The translations under genes were made by a program, and so were the position numbers. Under the pieces are notes generated by a model that made no database searches, was not told the origin of the DNA, and was given only the letters and a program-made list of their open reading frames with translations. A stretch of DNA of 64,000 nucleotides, from the NCBI GenBank assembly GCA_913060975.1, contig CAJXVC010000007.1:124001-188000 (forward strand). The letters are read 5' to 3'. The stretch is from an uncultured Gammaproteobacteria bacterium. Its GTDB lineage: Bacteria > Pseudomonadota > Gammaproteobacteria > Pseudomonadales > Pseudohongiellaceae. Of this stretch, positions 26,031 to 35,514 are shown one piece after another (the first letter of the stretch is position 1; each line of letters opens with the position of its first letter).

Positions 26031-26495
26031 CTAAATGCTGTCTGTGAAGCCTAGCTGACGCCAGGCTTCGTAGACCACAACAGCTGCAGTGTTACTCAGA
26101 TTGAGGCTGCGGCTGTTGGCTTTCATTGGCACTCGCAACAAGTACTCAGTTCCGATCTCGTGCCGAATATCCTCAGGCAAGCCGCGGGTTTCCGGCCCAA
26201 AGACCAGAAAGTCTTCAGCTTGAAATACTACGTCCGTGTAACTTGCTTGCCCTTTCGTGGAGAGTCCTAGCACTCGCTTTCCCTCTGCAAATTCCCGGAA
26301 TGATGACCAGTCATCATGATTTTGAATGCCGGCAAATTCATGGTAGTCCAGTCCGGCCCGGCGTAGCTTTTTATCGTCCAGAGTAAAACCCAGTGGTTTG
26401 ATTAGATGTAGCGTTGCCCCGGTATTGGCGGCCAGACGAATGATATTTCCCGTATTTGGCGGGATTTCGGGTTGATACAGAACAATATTGATCAA
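26031..26495 (-). CDS. trmL: tRNA (cytidine/uridine-34-2'-O)-methyltransferase TrmL
   Basis: 154 residues, a single-domain SPOUT methyltransferase. It has the [16 protein letters not shown] start, the knot motif [12 protein letters not shown] (near residue 98), and [20 protein letters not shown] at the C-terminus. It methylates the wobble nucleotide of tRNA-Leu isoacceptors. It is convergent with secB (17 bases) and divergent from the MSHA locus. Confidence 0.93.
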   Translation of the reverse strand: MINIVLYQPEIPPNTGNIIRLAANTGATLHLIKPLGFTLDDKKLRRAGLDYHEFAGIQNHDDWSSFREFAEGKRVLGLSTKGQASYTDVVFQAEDFLVFGPETRGLPEDIRHEIGTEYLLRVPMKANSRSLNLSNTAAVVVYEAWRQLGFTDSI

Positions 26496-26887
26496 TGTAG
26501 AGTTTCCAGTGGCTAGTTTCCGCTTAAATGGCGGGTTTCAGGGTAGATTTACGTAGTGAAACAATGCGGTTTTTTCCCGGCTTTGACCCGCGTAAAATTC
26601 AGGCCGCAAGCCTCGGATCATACAGGCTCCATACTTACCCTAGTTTATCCCGTCAGTTAACCCACTTTGTTTTAGAATTGAGGGCCTTAAACGATACTCC
26701 TTAAGGGATTCTCTAAAGTTTCGCTCATGCAGTTGCGTAGAAGCGCCTGAGATTCTGTAAGAATCGTATTTCGATCGGGATTATAAACGAGTCGCAGAAG
26801 TGCAGTTGATGCAACAAAGCGTTCAAAACACTAAATATTGGCTTCGATCTGTACAAATAGTGCAAGTCGAGCCAACAACCACAGCGG
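26496..26887. other. 391-bp intergenic region before the MSHA locus
   Basis: No gene is visible here. The region should hold the trmL promoter (minus) and the main msh operon promoter (plus). Several AT-rich -10-like hexamers exist, for example in GGGATTATAAACG near 26782, but none has a good -35 at the right spacing, so I leave the promoter unassigned. Confidence 0.5.
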
Positions 26888-26893
26888 GTGAAA

Positions 26894-27862
26894 ATGCGGT
26901 TTTTCAGCAAGCAGCGCAAATCGACAAGCCGGGTCGGGATGGTTATACACCCCGATCGGCTGGCAATTGCCCAACTGGATGACCGCAATGGTTCGCCGGT
27001 GCTACTGCAATGCCAGTCAGTACCTCTGGATTCCCCAAAAAATGCTGGCAAGCTGTTAAATCAGCTGGTCAAAGACCTTGAGCTGGAGAATCAGCAGGTC
27101 AGCTACGTCCTCAGTCCCAAAGATTACCATTTGCATCTCGTCGAAGCGCCAAACGTGGAGCCGGAAGAGCTGCGTGCTGCCGTGCGCTGGAAAATCAAGG
27201 ATCTCATGGATATCAAGCCAGAGGACGCGGCAATCGATGTATTTCAGGTACCCGATGATGCTTACCGTGGCCGCGAGATGGTGTATGCCGTGGCAACCCC
27301 GATTTCTCGTGTGCGGTCAATTATCAGCATGGTCGCCGATGCGGGGCTGGAGCTGGCAGTGATTGATATACCCGAGCTGGCAATGAGCAACATTGCCAGG
27401 CGCTATATCGCCGATGACAACGGCGTTGCCTTCATGGATCTGCGCCGCACCGGTAGCACCATGAATATCTCCCAAGGTGGCGATCTGTATCTGACCCGCC
27501 GCATTAACACTCAACTTGAAGCGGGTGTGATGCAGTCGCCCGCCTGGGAAGGATTGAAAGATCGATTGGTGCTGGAGATTCAGCGCTCTCTGGATTACTA
27601 CGAAAGCCAAATGGGGTGCAGCCAGATTACCCGCATTGTATTGGCCGAGCGCCCTGATGACAGTGGGGATATTGCCGCTGAGCTCGATGGCATGCTGGCG
27701 GCGAAAGTGGCCAATTTTAGCTTGGCCGATGAGTTGGATAGCGCTGTTGAATTGACGCCTGAGCTACAGCAGAGCGCATTTGCTGCCATTGGCGCCACGT
27801 TGCGCGGCAGCAAGAAGCAGGCACGATCAGACGACGATAAAGATGAGCAGGAAGCAGCCTGA
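26894..27862 (+). CDS. mshI: MSHA biogenesis protein MshI (PilM-like)
   Basis: 322 residues from the ATG at 26894; a GTG at 26888 would add two residues. The actin-like PilM fold is suggested by the start VGMVIHPDRLAIAQL, the YVLSPKDYHLHLVEAP strand and the later FMDLRRTGSTMNI. The C-terminus is Lys/Asp/Glu-rich. It is the cytoplasmic member of the pilus alignment subcomplex and heads the MSHA locus. The next gene starts inside its stop codon (TGATG). Confidence 0.85.
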   Translation: MRFFSKQRKSTSRVGMVIHPDRLAIAQLDDRNGSPVLLQCQSVPLDSPKNAGKLLNQLVKDLELENQQVSYVLSPKDYHLHLVEAPNVEPEELRAAVRWKIKDLMDIKPEDAAIDVFQVPDDAYRGREMVYAVATPISRVRSIISMVADAGLELAVIDIPELAMSNIARRYIADDNGVAFMDLRRTGSTMNISQGGDLYLTRRINTQLEAGVMQSPAWEGLKDRLVLEIQRSLDYYESQMGCSQITRIVLAERPDDSGDIAAELDGMLAAKVANFSLADELDSAVELTPELQQSAFAAIGATLRGSKKQARSDDDKDEQEAA

Positions 27863-28455
27863 TGCAACAGCAAATTAATCTTTATTTGCCCGAATTCAGA
27901 GTCAGCAAAGACCCGTTGACCGCACCACGCATGCTGCAAATCGTTGGCGGCCTGATTGGGGTGCTTGTGTTGGTGTCGGCATTCAATGTTTTTAGTCGCT
28001 GGCAGCTCACCGGCGAGTTAGAGCAGTTGCGTATCACGCTGGCTGAAGAGACAGCTCGGACTGATGAATTGGGTGATGAATTGGCCAGGCGTTCACAAAA
28101 CACGGCACTGGTAGAGCGGCTTGATCGGGCTGAAGCGCGTTTAAACGCAAGCCAGCAAATACGCAACTACTTGTCTCAGACCAAGTTGGGTAACGTGGAT
28201 GGGTTCTCGGAATTTTTCAAGGATTTGGCGCGGGCCAGTAGCGACGGCATCAGTCTGAATGCGTTTTCCATTACCAGGGGCGGTGAAGGTGTGCGTATCA
28301 CTGGCAGCGTTATTGACTCGGCGACCGTGCCGCGTTACGTGGGCAATATCGAGCAGGGCCGCAGCCCGCTGCGTAACATGAATTTTAATTCGTCGATTTC
28401 ACGCGGCGACGTCACGAGTGATTTTTTCAGTTTTACATTGAGTTCGACGCAATGA
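27862..28455 (+). CDS. PilN-like MSHA biogenesis protein (MshI2)
   Basis: 197 residues. The short cytoplasmic N-terminus QQINLYLPEFR is the PilN signature that docks to PilM/MshI. A membrane helix (about 28-47) and a coiled coil (50-100) follow, then a small periplasmic domain. It overlaps mshI by one base and the next gene by four, so translation is coupled. Confidence 0.84.
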   Translation: MQQQINLYLPEFRVSKDPLTAPRMLQIVGGLIGVLVLVSAFNVFSRWQLTGELEQLRITLAEETARTDELGDELARRSQNTALVERLDRAEARLNASQQIRNYLSQTKLGNVDGFSEFFKDLARASSDGISLNAFSITRGGEGVRITGSVIDSATVPRYVGNIEQGRSPLRNMNFNSSISRGDVTSDFFSFTLSSTQ

Positions 28456-29147
28456 TTGCCAGATTCAAAAAACCATTGGAGCGTCTGGGCAAAAACCTCG
28501 AGACGCGCAAACCGGCAGAGAAAGTGCTGATACTGGCAGCGTTTTGCGCTGCAGTGTTTATGGTTTGGTTGACGTTCGGCTTCGATCCGATACGTGCAGA
28601 GATCGATTCTGCGCAGGCACAGATTAACAGTGTATCCCGGCAGATTGCCGCACAACGTACTGCTTACAATAACATGCAGGCACAAAGCGATGAGGACCCA
28701 AGCCAATTTGCTATCGAGCGAATTCAGTTTCTGACACGTCAGCAAGAAGCGATTGATGGTGAGATCAATTCTTTGGCAGGTGATCTGGTTACGCCAGCAC
28801 AGATGACCACGATGCTGACTTCGGTGCTGGAGCGCCAAGATGGCTTGCAATTGGTCAGTTTTAACAATGTTGAAGCAGTGCCTCTGGCGATAGGTGCCAA
28901 TCAGCAGGCGTCAGGTGATTCTACTTTGCAAGAGTCTCAGCTGGGCGGGCAAGTGTTCTCACATGGTTTGGTTATTGAATTCCAGGGCGATTTTTTCGCC
29001 ACTTTGAGTTATTTGCAGTACCTGGAAGATCTGACCGGCAACTTTTTCTGGGACACGCTCGATTTTCAGATTCAGCAATGGCCGATGGCCACTGTGACTT
29101 TGCAAATTCATACGCTAAGTACCGACAGAGGGTTTATCGGTGTCTAA
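28452..29147 (+). CDS. mshJ: MSHA biogenesis protein MshJ (PilO-like)
   Basis: 231 residues: an N-terminal cytoplasmic stretch, a membrane helix (about 26-42), a coiled coil (45-95) and a PilO-like periplasmic domain containing SHGLVIEFQGDFFATLSYLQ and ending in an LEDLTGNFFWDTLDFQ-type strand. It forms the alignment subcomplex with the PilN-like protein. Start overlaps the previous stop (ATGA). Confidence 0.84.
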   Translation: MIARFKKPLERLGKNLETRKPAEKVLILAAFCAAVFMVWLTFGFDPIRAEIDSAQAQINSVSRQIAAQRTAYNNMQAQSDEDPSQFAIERIQFLTRQQEAIDGEINSLAGDLVTPAQMTTMLTSVLERQDGLQLVSFNNVEAVPLAIGANQQASGDSTLQESQLGGQVFSHGLVIEFQGDFFATLSYLQYLEDLTGNFFWDTLDFQIQQWPMATVTLQIHTLSTDRGFIGV

Positions 29148-29529
29148 AAAGATTTTTTCATGGGCGGGGATGTTGCTGCTAATCGCTCTAGCCGGAATCG
29201 CCAGAGCGGATATTGTCGATGGTGAAGAGCTTTCTGATCCGACGCGGCCCATCGGGATGAGTGATGATGCAGTAGCAGCTGTGGCAGCAGGACCAAGAGT
29301 AGATTTTTTTGCGGCCAATTATGCGGTGTCGTTCGTGCGTGCAAGCTCAACGTCGCCGGTAGCAATTATCAATGATCAACGCGTTACCCTCGGAGACAAG
29401 CTGGGCGAAGCTGAAGTGGTCGCCATTGACCGCAGCAGTGTCACCTTGCGAATTGCCAATCAAGAGCGGCGTATCAGTATATTCGATACGCAAGTCAGGT
29501 CGGTAGCGCGGGAAACGGATAATCAATAG
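29140..29529 (+). CDS. mshK: MSHA biogenesis protein MshK (PilP-like)
   Basis: 129 residues with a GTG start inside the end of mshJ. A signal peptide (ending near IARA, residue 22) is followed by LSDPTRP, a motif of PilP/MshK-type proteins, and a small beta domain with INDQRVTLGDKLGEAEVVAI. It links the inner-membrane complex to the secretin in the periplasm. Two bases separate it from mshL. Confidence 0.82.
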   Translation: MSKKIFSWAGMLLLIALAGIARADIVDGEELSDPTRPIGMSDDAVAAVAAGPRVDFFAANYAVSFVRASSTSPVAIINDQRVTLGDKLGEAEVVAIDRSSVTLRIANQERRISIFDTQVRSVARETDNQ

Positions 29530-29531
29530 GG

Positions 29532-31469
29532 ATGGCAATTTTGAGTAACAGCATTTTTGAAAAGCAACAGTTGAGCGCATTGCCAGGTTTACCTGCCAAA
29601 GTAGTGGTCATGCTGAGCCTGATTTTGTTGTGGGGCTGTGCAACCCAACCGGCGTCTGTACCTGATACGAGTATCCTGGCTGAAATCCAGTCAACGATTG
29701 ATGTGGCAGCAAATCCGGGAATTAACGATTCCGAGATGACGCCTGAAGAAGAGGACGACTTGTTAGGCGAACTCATTCCTTCGTTGTCATTGGACGAGGA
29801 ATTGCTGGCGCCAGTCGAAGAGAGAATTTCTGTCACTTCCCCCAATTTGCCGGCGGATGTGTTTTTCAGCAGTCTCGTTGCGGAAACCGAATACGGTATA
29901 GTTATTAGCGAAGACGTTGATGTGAATATCAATCTCAGCCTGCCTAATGTCACGCTGGAAGAGGCAATGGACACGGTAGCTGAGATCTACAATCTGGATA
30001 TCACGCGGCGCGGCAATATCTTCACCGTGCGAACAGGCGGGTTGCGGACACGTCAATTCTCGATCGACTACCTGAATGTTCAGCGTCAGGGTAATTCCAG
30101 TATTTCTGTTAATCAGGGCGGCGCACAAGGCGGTTTAAGCGGTGGTATTGGTGGTATTGGTGGTATTGGTGGTATTGGTGGTGGCGGCCTTGGCGGCGGC
30201 ATTGGTGGTGGTATTGGTGGTGGTTTGGGCGGTGGTATTGGTGGTGGTTTGGGCGGTGGACTCGGCGGCATTGGCGGCATTGGCGGCGGTATCGGCGGTG
30301 GCGGTGGCGGCAGCGGTATTCAAACATCGACCTCTACTGATTTTTGGTCCGACCTGGAGACGGCGATCGCTAACCTTATTGGTGTGCAGAGCGGCGGCGG
30401 TGGAGTAGCAGCTGGTGGTGTCGGTCAATTCGGTAATATCAGTCAGGCTGGTGCACGAAATCAATCAACGATCACCGAGGAAGGTAAGAGCGTATTGGTA
30501 CAGCCACTCACTGGTCTGGTGTTTGTGACTGCCTACCCGAATGAGTTGGACCGTGTGGAGCAATTTATCGCAGCCGCGCAGGAGTCATTGCGCCGCGAAG
30601 TGATTATCCAGATTCAGTTTCTGGAAGTAGTCTTGAACAAGGGTTTTCAGTACGCGCTGGACTTCAATACGTTTGGTCAGCAAGCCAACAACCCGGTGAC
30701 AGGCAGTGGCGCATTTGACGGTACAGCCTCTGGGCTGTTGGGTAGCAACAATGCCCAGGCCGCAGAATTCAATTCTGCATCCAGCGCAGGAATTGAAGGC
30801 ATCGGTAATCCGCTACAGTTCAGCACCAATTTTTCCGATTTTGATGCGGTGTTCCGTATCTTGCAAACGCGTGGCACAACACAAGTTATATCCAGTCCGC
30901 AGCTGCGTGTATTGAACAACCAGAAAGCTGTTTTCCAGGACGGTGATCAGGAATATTTTCAGACCCAGGCCAATTCCACGACTGTGGCCGGTGGCAACAA
31001 CACAACCACCAGCGAGAATAATCAACTGGAACAGTTCTTTTCCGGCATCTCCATGGACATTACTCCACAGATTAGTGCCAATGGAGAAATCACACTGCAT
31101 GTGCATCCGATCATCAGCGCTGTGGATGAGCAGTCAAAAAATATTGGCGGGCAAGCGGTGCCTCTGGCACGCACTTCGACGCGTGAGATCGACTCGGTCA
31201 TCAAGGCTGCCAATGGCAAGATCGTTGTGTTGGGTGGTCTCGCCTTTGAGCGTGCTGTCAGTGACACGGCAGGTATCCCGGGTGTGTCAAGAATACCGGT
31301 GGTTGGTGACGCACTTGAGCAGCGCCAGACCCAAACCGTCAAAAGTGAATTTATCATTCTCCTGAAGCCGATTATTGCCAACGCAGAGGGTGACAAGAAA
31401 GTGCTGGATGAAAGCAACGAACGCTTCCGTCAGATCAACCGCAGTATTGATCCGTTCGCCAACAATTAA
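29532..31469 (+). CDS. mshL: MSHA secretin MshL
   Basis: 645 residues. A lipobox (LLWGC, Cys near residue 36) suggests an outer-membrane lipoprotein. A secretin/TonB short N-terminal domain is at about 100-170. A long glycine-rich tract (about 203-262, GGIGG-type repeats) then precedes the N-domains and the secretin core (about 300-625), with VISSPQLRVLNNQKAVFQDG and GKIVVLGGLAFERAVSDTAG near the end. It forms the gated pore through which the pilus passes. The glycine tract is encoded by nearly perfect 9-bp repeats and is longer than I expect for the family. Confidence 0.92.
   Translation: MAILSNSIFEKQQLSALPGLPAKVVVMLSLILLWGCATQPASVPDTSILAEIQSTIDVAANPGINDSEMTPEEEDDLLGELIPSLSLDEELLAPVEERISVTSPNLPADVFFSSLVAETEYGIVISEDVDVNINLSLPNVTLEEAMDTVAEIYNLDITRRGNIFTVRTGGLRTRQFSIDYLNVQRQGNSSISVNQGGAQGGLSGGIGGIGGIGGIGGGGLGGGIGGGIGGGLGGGIGGGLGGGLGGIGGIGGGIGGGGGGSGIQTSTSTDFWSDLETAIANLIGVQSGGGGVAAGGVGQFGNISQAGARNQSTITEEGKSVLVQPLTGLVFVTAYPNELDRVEQFIAAAQESLRREVIIQIQFLEVVLNKGFQYALDFNTFGQQANNPVTGSGAFDGTASGLLGSNNAQAAEFNSASSAGIEGIGNPLQFSTNFSDFDAVFRILQTRGTTQVISSPQLRVLNNQKAVFQDGDQEYFQTQANSTTVAGGNNTTTSENNQLEQFFSGISMDITPQISANGEITLHVHPIISAVDEQSKNIGGQAVPLARTSTREIDSVIKAANGKIVVLGGLAFERAVSDTAGIPGVSRIPVVGDALEQRQTQTVKSEFIILLKPIIANAEGDKKVLDESNERFRQINRSIDPFANN
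30142..30318 (+). repeat. glycine-rich tandem repeat inside mshL
   Basis: Runs of GGTGGTATT and related 9- to 12-bp units encode about 60 residues of almost only Gly with Ile or Leu. Units are multiples of three, so copy-number change would alter length without breaking the frame. The long open frames on the opposite strand here are a by-product of the repeat. Confidence 0.85.
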
Positions 31470-31488
31470 TTACGGAACTTAGTACGCT

Positions 31489-32403
31489 ATGTATTTACAG
31501 CATTTTGGGTTAAGAGAACTACCATTTTCACTAACACCCAATACCCAGTTTTTTCTGAACATGGCGAGCTACCATAAAGCCTACAATATGCTGATGGTGT
31601 CGCTTGCCAATGCAGAAGGCTTTATCAAAATTGTTGGCGAAGTGGGCACCGGCAAGACAATGCTGTGTCGCAAAGTGCTTAATACGCTGGAAGAAGATAA
31701 AGAGAATTACATAACAGCCTATATTCCGAATCCTGTATTGAGCCCGAAAGGCCTGTTTCTGGCTTTTGCGGAAGAGCTCGATATCGAAATCGATCAGGAT
31801 GTTGGGCATCATCGCTTGTTGAAGGCCATTACTGAGAGATTGATTGAAGCGTCAGCGCAGAATAAACAGGTCGTGCTGTTTATTGACGAGGCCCATGCCA
31901 TGCCAGAGCAGACTCTGGAAGCGCTACGATTGCTTACCAATATCGAAACCGAACAAGTCAAGCTGTTTCAGGTTGTACTGTTCGCACAACCAGAGCTTGA
32001 TGCGCTATTGAGTCAGGCCTCATTGCGGCAATTACGACAGCGTATTACGTTTTCATTCCAGATTGAGGCGCTCGATCGTGAGGGCATAGAGCGATACGTT
32101 GTGCATCGGCTCGCCACGGCGGGTTACAACGGCCCGTTTTTATTTTCCAAGCGCACACTGGATTATCTGTATCGTGCTAGCGATGGCATACCCCGCGTCA
32201 TTAATATCTTGAGCCACAAGGCATTGATGGTGGCGTTTGGTAAAGGCGAGCGCACTGTTCAGGTCGAACACTTGAAAAGTGCTGCAGATGATACCGAAGG
32301 AGTGGATATTCCTTCATTCAATTTCCGGCCAGCTCTGATTGCGCTTGCTGGATTGGCGGTGAGTGCCGCGCTTGTCTTCTATTTGGGAGGGCTCTACCTG
32401 TGA
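31489..32403 (+). CDS. mshM: MSHA biogenesis ATPase MshM (ExeA-like)
   Basis: 304 residues. The AAA+ domain starts with LRELPFSLTPNTQFF, then Walker A GEVGTGKTMLC (near residue 50) and Walker B VVLFIDEAHAM (near residue 130). A C-terminal membrane helix (about 282-302) follows. ExeA-like proteins help place or assemble secretins, here MshL. It overlaps mshN by four bases. Confidence 0.88.
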   Translation: MYLQHFGLRELPFSLTPNTQFFLNMASYHKAYNMLMVSLANAEGFIKIVGEVGTGKTMLCRKVLNTLEEDKENYITAYIPNPVLSPKGLFLAFAEELDIEIDQDVGHHRLLKAITERLIEASAQNKQVVLFIDEAHAMPEQTLEALRLLTNIETEQVKLFQVVLFAQPELDALLSQASLRQLRQRITFSFQIEALDREGIERYVVHRLATAGYNGPFLFSKRTLDYLYRASDGIPRVINILSHKALMVAFGKGERTVQVEHLKSAADDTEGVDIPSFNFRPALIALAGLAVSAALVFYLGGLYL

Positions 32404-33695
32404 GTCTTGTCAATGACATGCTTCGCGATCTTGATCAGCGACGCAGCGGATCGGAGCCATCATCAGCAGCTGTGAAGTTAATGCCGGCGGCCAGTGAGAA
32501 GCTGCAAAAGAAGGGTAAAGGCTTGCTGGTATTGCTCTGCGTTTTGGCAGTAGTTGCAGCAGGCCTGTCCATTGTTTGGTTGCGAATGAACGCTGATGAT
32601 ACGAGTCAGAATCTGAACATTCGCCCCGAAGTCGTGACGACCAATCAACCCGCCGAGGTAACGGAAGTCGCTACTGGAGAAGTCGCGGCAAGGGCTGAAA
32701 CGATTGACAGCAACGAACAAGTTCAAGAAGTCGCACTTGCTCCTGATGAATCACCGCGGGAAGAAGTTGCTAGTGATTTAACAGCAAATATTGGTCAGCC
32801 TGACTTGGCTTCGACTACTTCGAATGCGCTGGCCAATTTTGACAACAAGGTCGAACGGGCGACTAATGAAGTCGCAGTAGAAAGCTCGGTGCCGTCGACG
32901 ACGACTGCGGGCGATCAGTCCGTCGATACACTACATCAGAACGAAGCTGATGTGCCCGGGCTTTCCAACATTGATTCAAGAAATAGTACACAGGTTGCTG
33001 AGAACGCAACCGGAGCATCCTCAGGGCAGCCACTGTCACAATCTAATTCGGGTACGACAGCAAACGTCGATTTGCAAAGTTCAGCTTCCCGCGACTCAGT
33101 GCGCGGCGTGGTCCAGGTATCGCCTGAAATGCGCGATACCTTGGCAGTCAAGGAGGCGCTTGATTTGATTGCCAATAATCAAGTGGCAGAAGCCTATATC
33201 CTCCTTGAGAATCACATTATTGCCAATCGTAATGCGCATCAGTCGCGAGAAACTTTCGCCAAATTATTACTGAACGAAAATCAATTGGTTGCTGCCTATA
33301 ATCTGGTTGAATCCGGGCTTGGGCTGGCGCCGAATCATGCTGGCTACAAGAAAGTCAAAGCCCGTATACTTATTGCCGACGGTCAGGTTGCTGAAGCTGT
33401 TACTCTGTTATCGTCCCGTGCGCCCTCTGTTGTTGCAGATCGCGAATATCACGAGATACTCGCAACTGCACAATTAACCAGTCGCGATTTCGAAGGTGCA
33501 TTGATCACTTATACTGGCCTGGTGAGTGAGGATCAGAGTCAAGGTCGTTGGTGGTACGGTTTTGCCGCGTCGCAAGATGCTTTGGGTAATACCAATGCAG
33601 CTCGGCAAGGTTATTCTCAGGCCATACAAAAACCCAATTTAAGTACTAATCTGCGCCGCCGAAGTCAGGAGCGGCTCGCGGCTCTGGCCGAGTAA
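32400..33695 (+). CDS. mshN: MSHA biogenesis protein MshN (TPR protein)
   Basis: 431 residues with a GTG start overlapping the mshM stop. The N-terminus SLVNDMLRDLDQRR is the MshN signature. A membrane helix (about 40-60) is followed by a long disordered Ser/Thr/Glu/Val-rich linker (about 70-240). TPR repeats lie in the last 190 residues (NNQVAEAYILLENHI, NQLVAAYNLVESGL, DFEGALITYTGLV). It bridges inner membrane and periplasm, likely contacting the secretin complex. Confidence 0.86.
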   Translation: MSLVNDMLRDLDQRRSGSEPSSAAVKLMPAASEKLQKKGKGLLVLLCVLAVVAAGLSIVWLRMNADDTSQNLNIRPEVVTTNQPAEVTEVATGEVAARAETIDSNEQVQEVALAPDESPREEVASDLTANIGQPDLASTTSNALANFDNKVERATNEVAVESSVPSTTTAGDQSVDTLHQNEADVPGLSNIDSRNSTQVAENATGASSGQPLSQSNSGTTANVDLQSSASRDSVRGVVQVSPEMRDTLAVKEALDLIANNQVAEAYILLENHIIANRNAHQSRETFAKLLLNENQLVAAYNLVESGLGLAPNHAGYKKVKARILIADGQVAEAVTLLSSRAPSVVADREYHEILATAQLTSRDFEGALITYTGLVSEDQSQGRWWYGFAASQDALGNTNAARQGYSQAIQKPNLSTNLRRRSQERLAALAE

Positions 33696-33700
33696 CTGGC

Positions 33701-35431
33701 ATGTCGATTCACAAACAGAAAATTCGAATCGGTGATTTGCTGGTTCAGAACGATGTAATTACTGAAGAGCAACTCCAGACTGCTCTGGTTAATCAGCGGG
33801 AAACCGGACTTAAACTCGGCCGCTCCCTGATTGAGCTGGGCTTTATTGAGGAGGACGAGTTCCTCAGTTTCCTGTCCAAGCAACTGCAAATACCTTTTGT
33901 CGACCTGCGCCGCTATCATTTCGATATTACGCTCGTCCTTCGCCTGCCCGAGAATTACTCGCGTCGCTATCGTGCTCTGGTGTTGTCCGATGATGCCGGT
34001 GAGTTACTTGTGGGTATGGCCGATCCCATGGACATTTTTGCGTTCGACGAACTGGAACGCATTCTGGAGCAGCCAATTCAACCGGCAGTAGTTCGTGAAA
34101 GTGAATTACTGGCAACGCTGGATCTGGTCTATCGCCGGACAGAAGAAATTGCCTCGTTTGCTGAAGAGTTAGACGAAGAGTTGGTGGATGGTCAATTTGA
34201 TCTCGATGCTCTCAGTCTGGATGCTGACGATAGTGATGCCCCGGTTGTCAAACTACTGCAGTCAGTGTTCGAAGATGCTGTACAGATACGCGCGTCTGAC
34301 ATCCATATTGAACCGGACGATACAGTGCTACGCATCCGTCAACGAGTGGATGGCATTTTGCAGGAGCAAGTGATGAAGGAGCGGCGGATTGCTCCTGCCT
34401 TGGTGTTACGTCTGAAACTATTGGCTGGCCTGGATATTTCCGAGAAGCGCTTGCCGCAAGATGGCCGTTTCAGTCTCAAAGTCAAAAGCAAGAATATAGA
34501 TGTGCGCTTGTCGACCATGCCGGTTGAATATGGCGAATCGGTAGTCATGCGACTGTTAGACCAATCCGGTGGCATTACTACGTTAAACAATGTTGGCATG
34601 CCGCAGAACATGTTGAAGAAATTCCGCTCTCTGATACACCGCCCGCATGGTTTGATTCTGGTAACCGGCCCAACTGGTAGTGGTAAAACGACCACTCTGT
34701 ATGGAGCCTTGCAAGAGTTAAATGAAGTCGGCAAAAAGATTATTACAGTTGAAGATCCAGTGGAATATCGTCTGCAGCGAATCAATCAGGTGCAGATCAA
34801 CCCCAAGATCGAATTGAGCTTTGCCCGCGTTCTGCGTGCGGCGCTGCGTCAGGACCCGGATATATTGCTCGTTGGTGAGATACGTGATCAGGAAACAGCA
34901 GAGATTGCACTGCGCTCTGCTATGACCGGTCACATGGTGCTCTCCACCCTGCATACCAATGACGCTGTTTCCAGTGCCATGCGCCTGGTGGATATGGGCG
35001 TGGAAGGGTTCCTGGCAGCAACCGCACTGCGCGCAGTTGTTGCCCAGCGGCTGGTTAGACGTCTGTGTGAGTACTGCTGTGTACCTCACGAGTTGCCCAA
35101 AAAAGACAGTGAGTGGATCGAATTGAATATGGGCGAAGACGCCAGCACAGCTAATTTTAAAAAACCCCACGGCTGCCACCGCTGCAATAATAGTGGCTAC
35201 CGTGGACGTATCGGTGTCTTTGAATTGCTGGTTATGAATGAAAAGTTGGCTGATGCGCTGCGTCGTGCGGACACGGCAGATTTTGTTGCAGAGGCCAAGA
35301 AGTCGCCCGGCTATCAGCCGTTGGTGGTCAGTGCGCTGCAGAATGCGGCCCGCGGCATGACGAGCCTGGAAGAGGTCTTTCGGGTGGCAGAGCAGATTGA
35401 TGAGTCAGAAGACTTTATGGATGTGGCTTGA
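33701..35431 (+). CDS. mshE: MSHA extension ATPase MshE
   Basis: 576 residues. The N-terminal MshEN domain has two copies of the c-di-GMP-binding type motif: RIGDLLVQNDVITEEQLQTA from Arg9 (with Gln32 soon after), and KLGRSLIELGFIEEDEFLSF from residue 38, where Lys replaces Arg. The GspE/PilB ATPase core has Walker A GPTGSGKTTTLYG, Asp and Walker B boxes (LLVGEIRDQETAEIAL) and the His box STLHTNDA. A four-Cys zinc site is made by CEYC and CHRC. It powers pilus extension and is probably switched by c-di-GMP, as known for Vibrio cholerae MshE. Confidence 0.95.
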   Translation: MSIHKQKIRIGDLLVQNDVITEEQLQTALVNQRETGLKLGRSLIELGFIEEDEFLSFLSKQLQIPFVDLRRYHFDITLVLRLPENYSRRYRALVLSDDAGELLVGMADPMDIFAFDELERILEQPIQPAVVRESELLATLDLVYRRTEEIASFAEELDEELVDGQFDLDALSLDADDSDAPVVKLLQSVFEDAVQIRASDIHIEPDDTVLRIRQRVDGILQEQVMKERRIAPALVLRLKLLAGLDISEKRLPQDGRFSLKVKSKNIDVRLSTMPVEYGESVVMRLLDQSGGITTLNNVGMPQNMLKKFRSLIHRPHGLILVTGPTGSGKTTTLYGALQELNEVGKKIITVEDPVEYRLQRINQVQINPKIELSFARVLRAALRQDPDILLVGEIRDQETAEIALRSAMTGHMVLSTLHTNDAVSSAMRLVDMGVEGFLAATALRAVVAQRLVRRLCEYCCVPHELPKKDSEWIELNMGEDASTANFKKPHGCHRCNNSGYRGRIGVFELLVMNEKLADALRRADTADFVAEAKKSPGYQPLVVSALQNAARGMTSLEEVFRVAEQIDESEDFMDVA

Positions 35432-35514
35432 TTCTCTACTTAATTGTAAAGATTTGCAGGCTGCTTTATGTGCACGATTCAGGCAATAAGTTACCAGTGA
35501 GTTTGAACTAAGCA

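Noticed and set aside
30142-30318. Regular short repeats considered as a CRISPR array
   Set aside because: The units are 9-12 bp, contiguous and in frame inside mshL, with no spacers.
30109-30464. Open frames on the minus strand and in other frames over the glycine tract
   Set aside because: Low-complexity repeats keep all frames open. The His/Arg- or Thr-rich products are artefacts.
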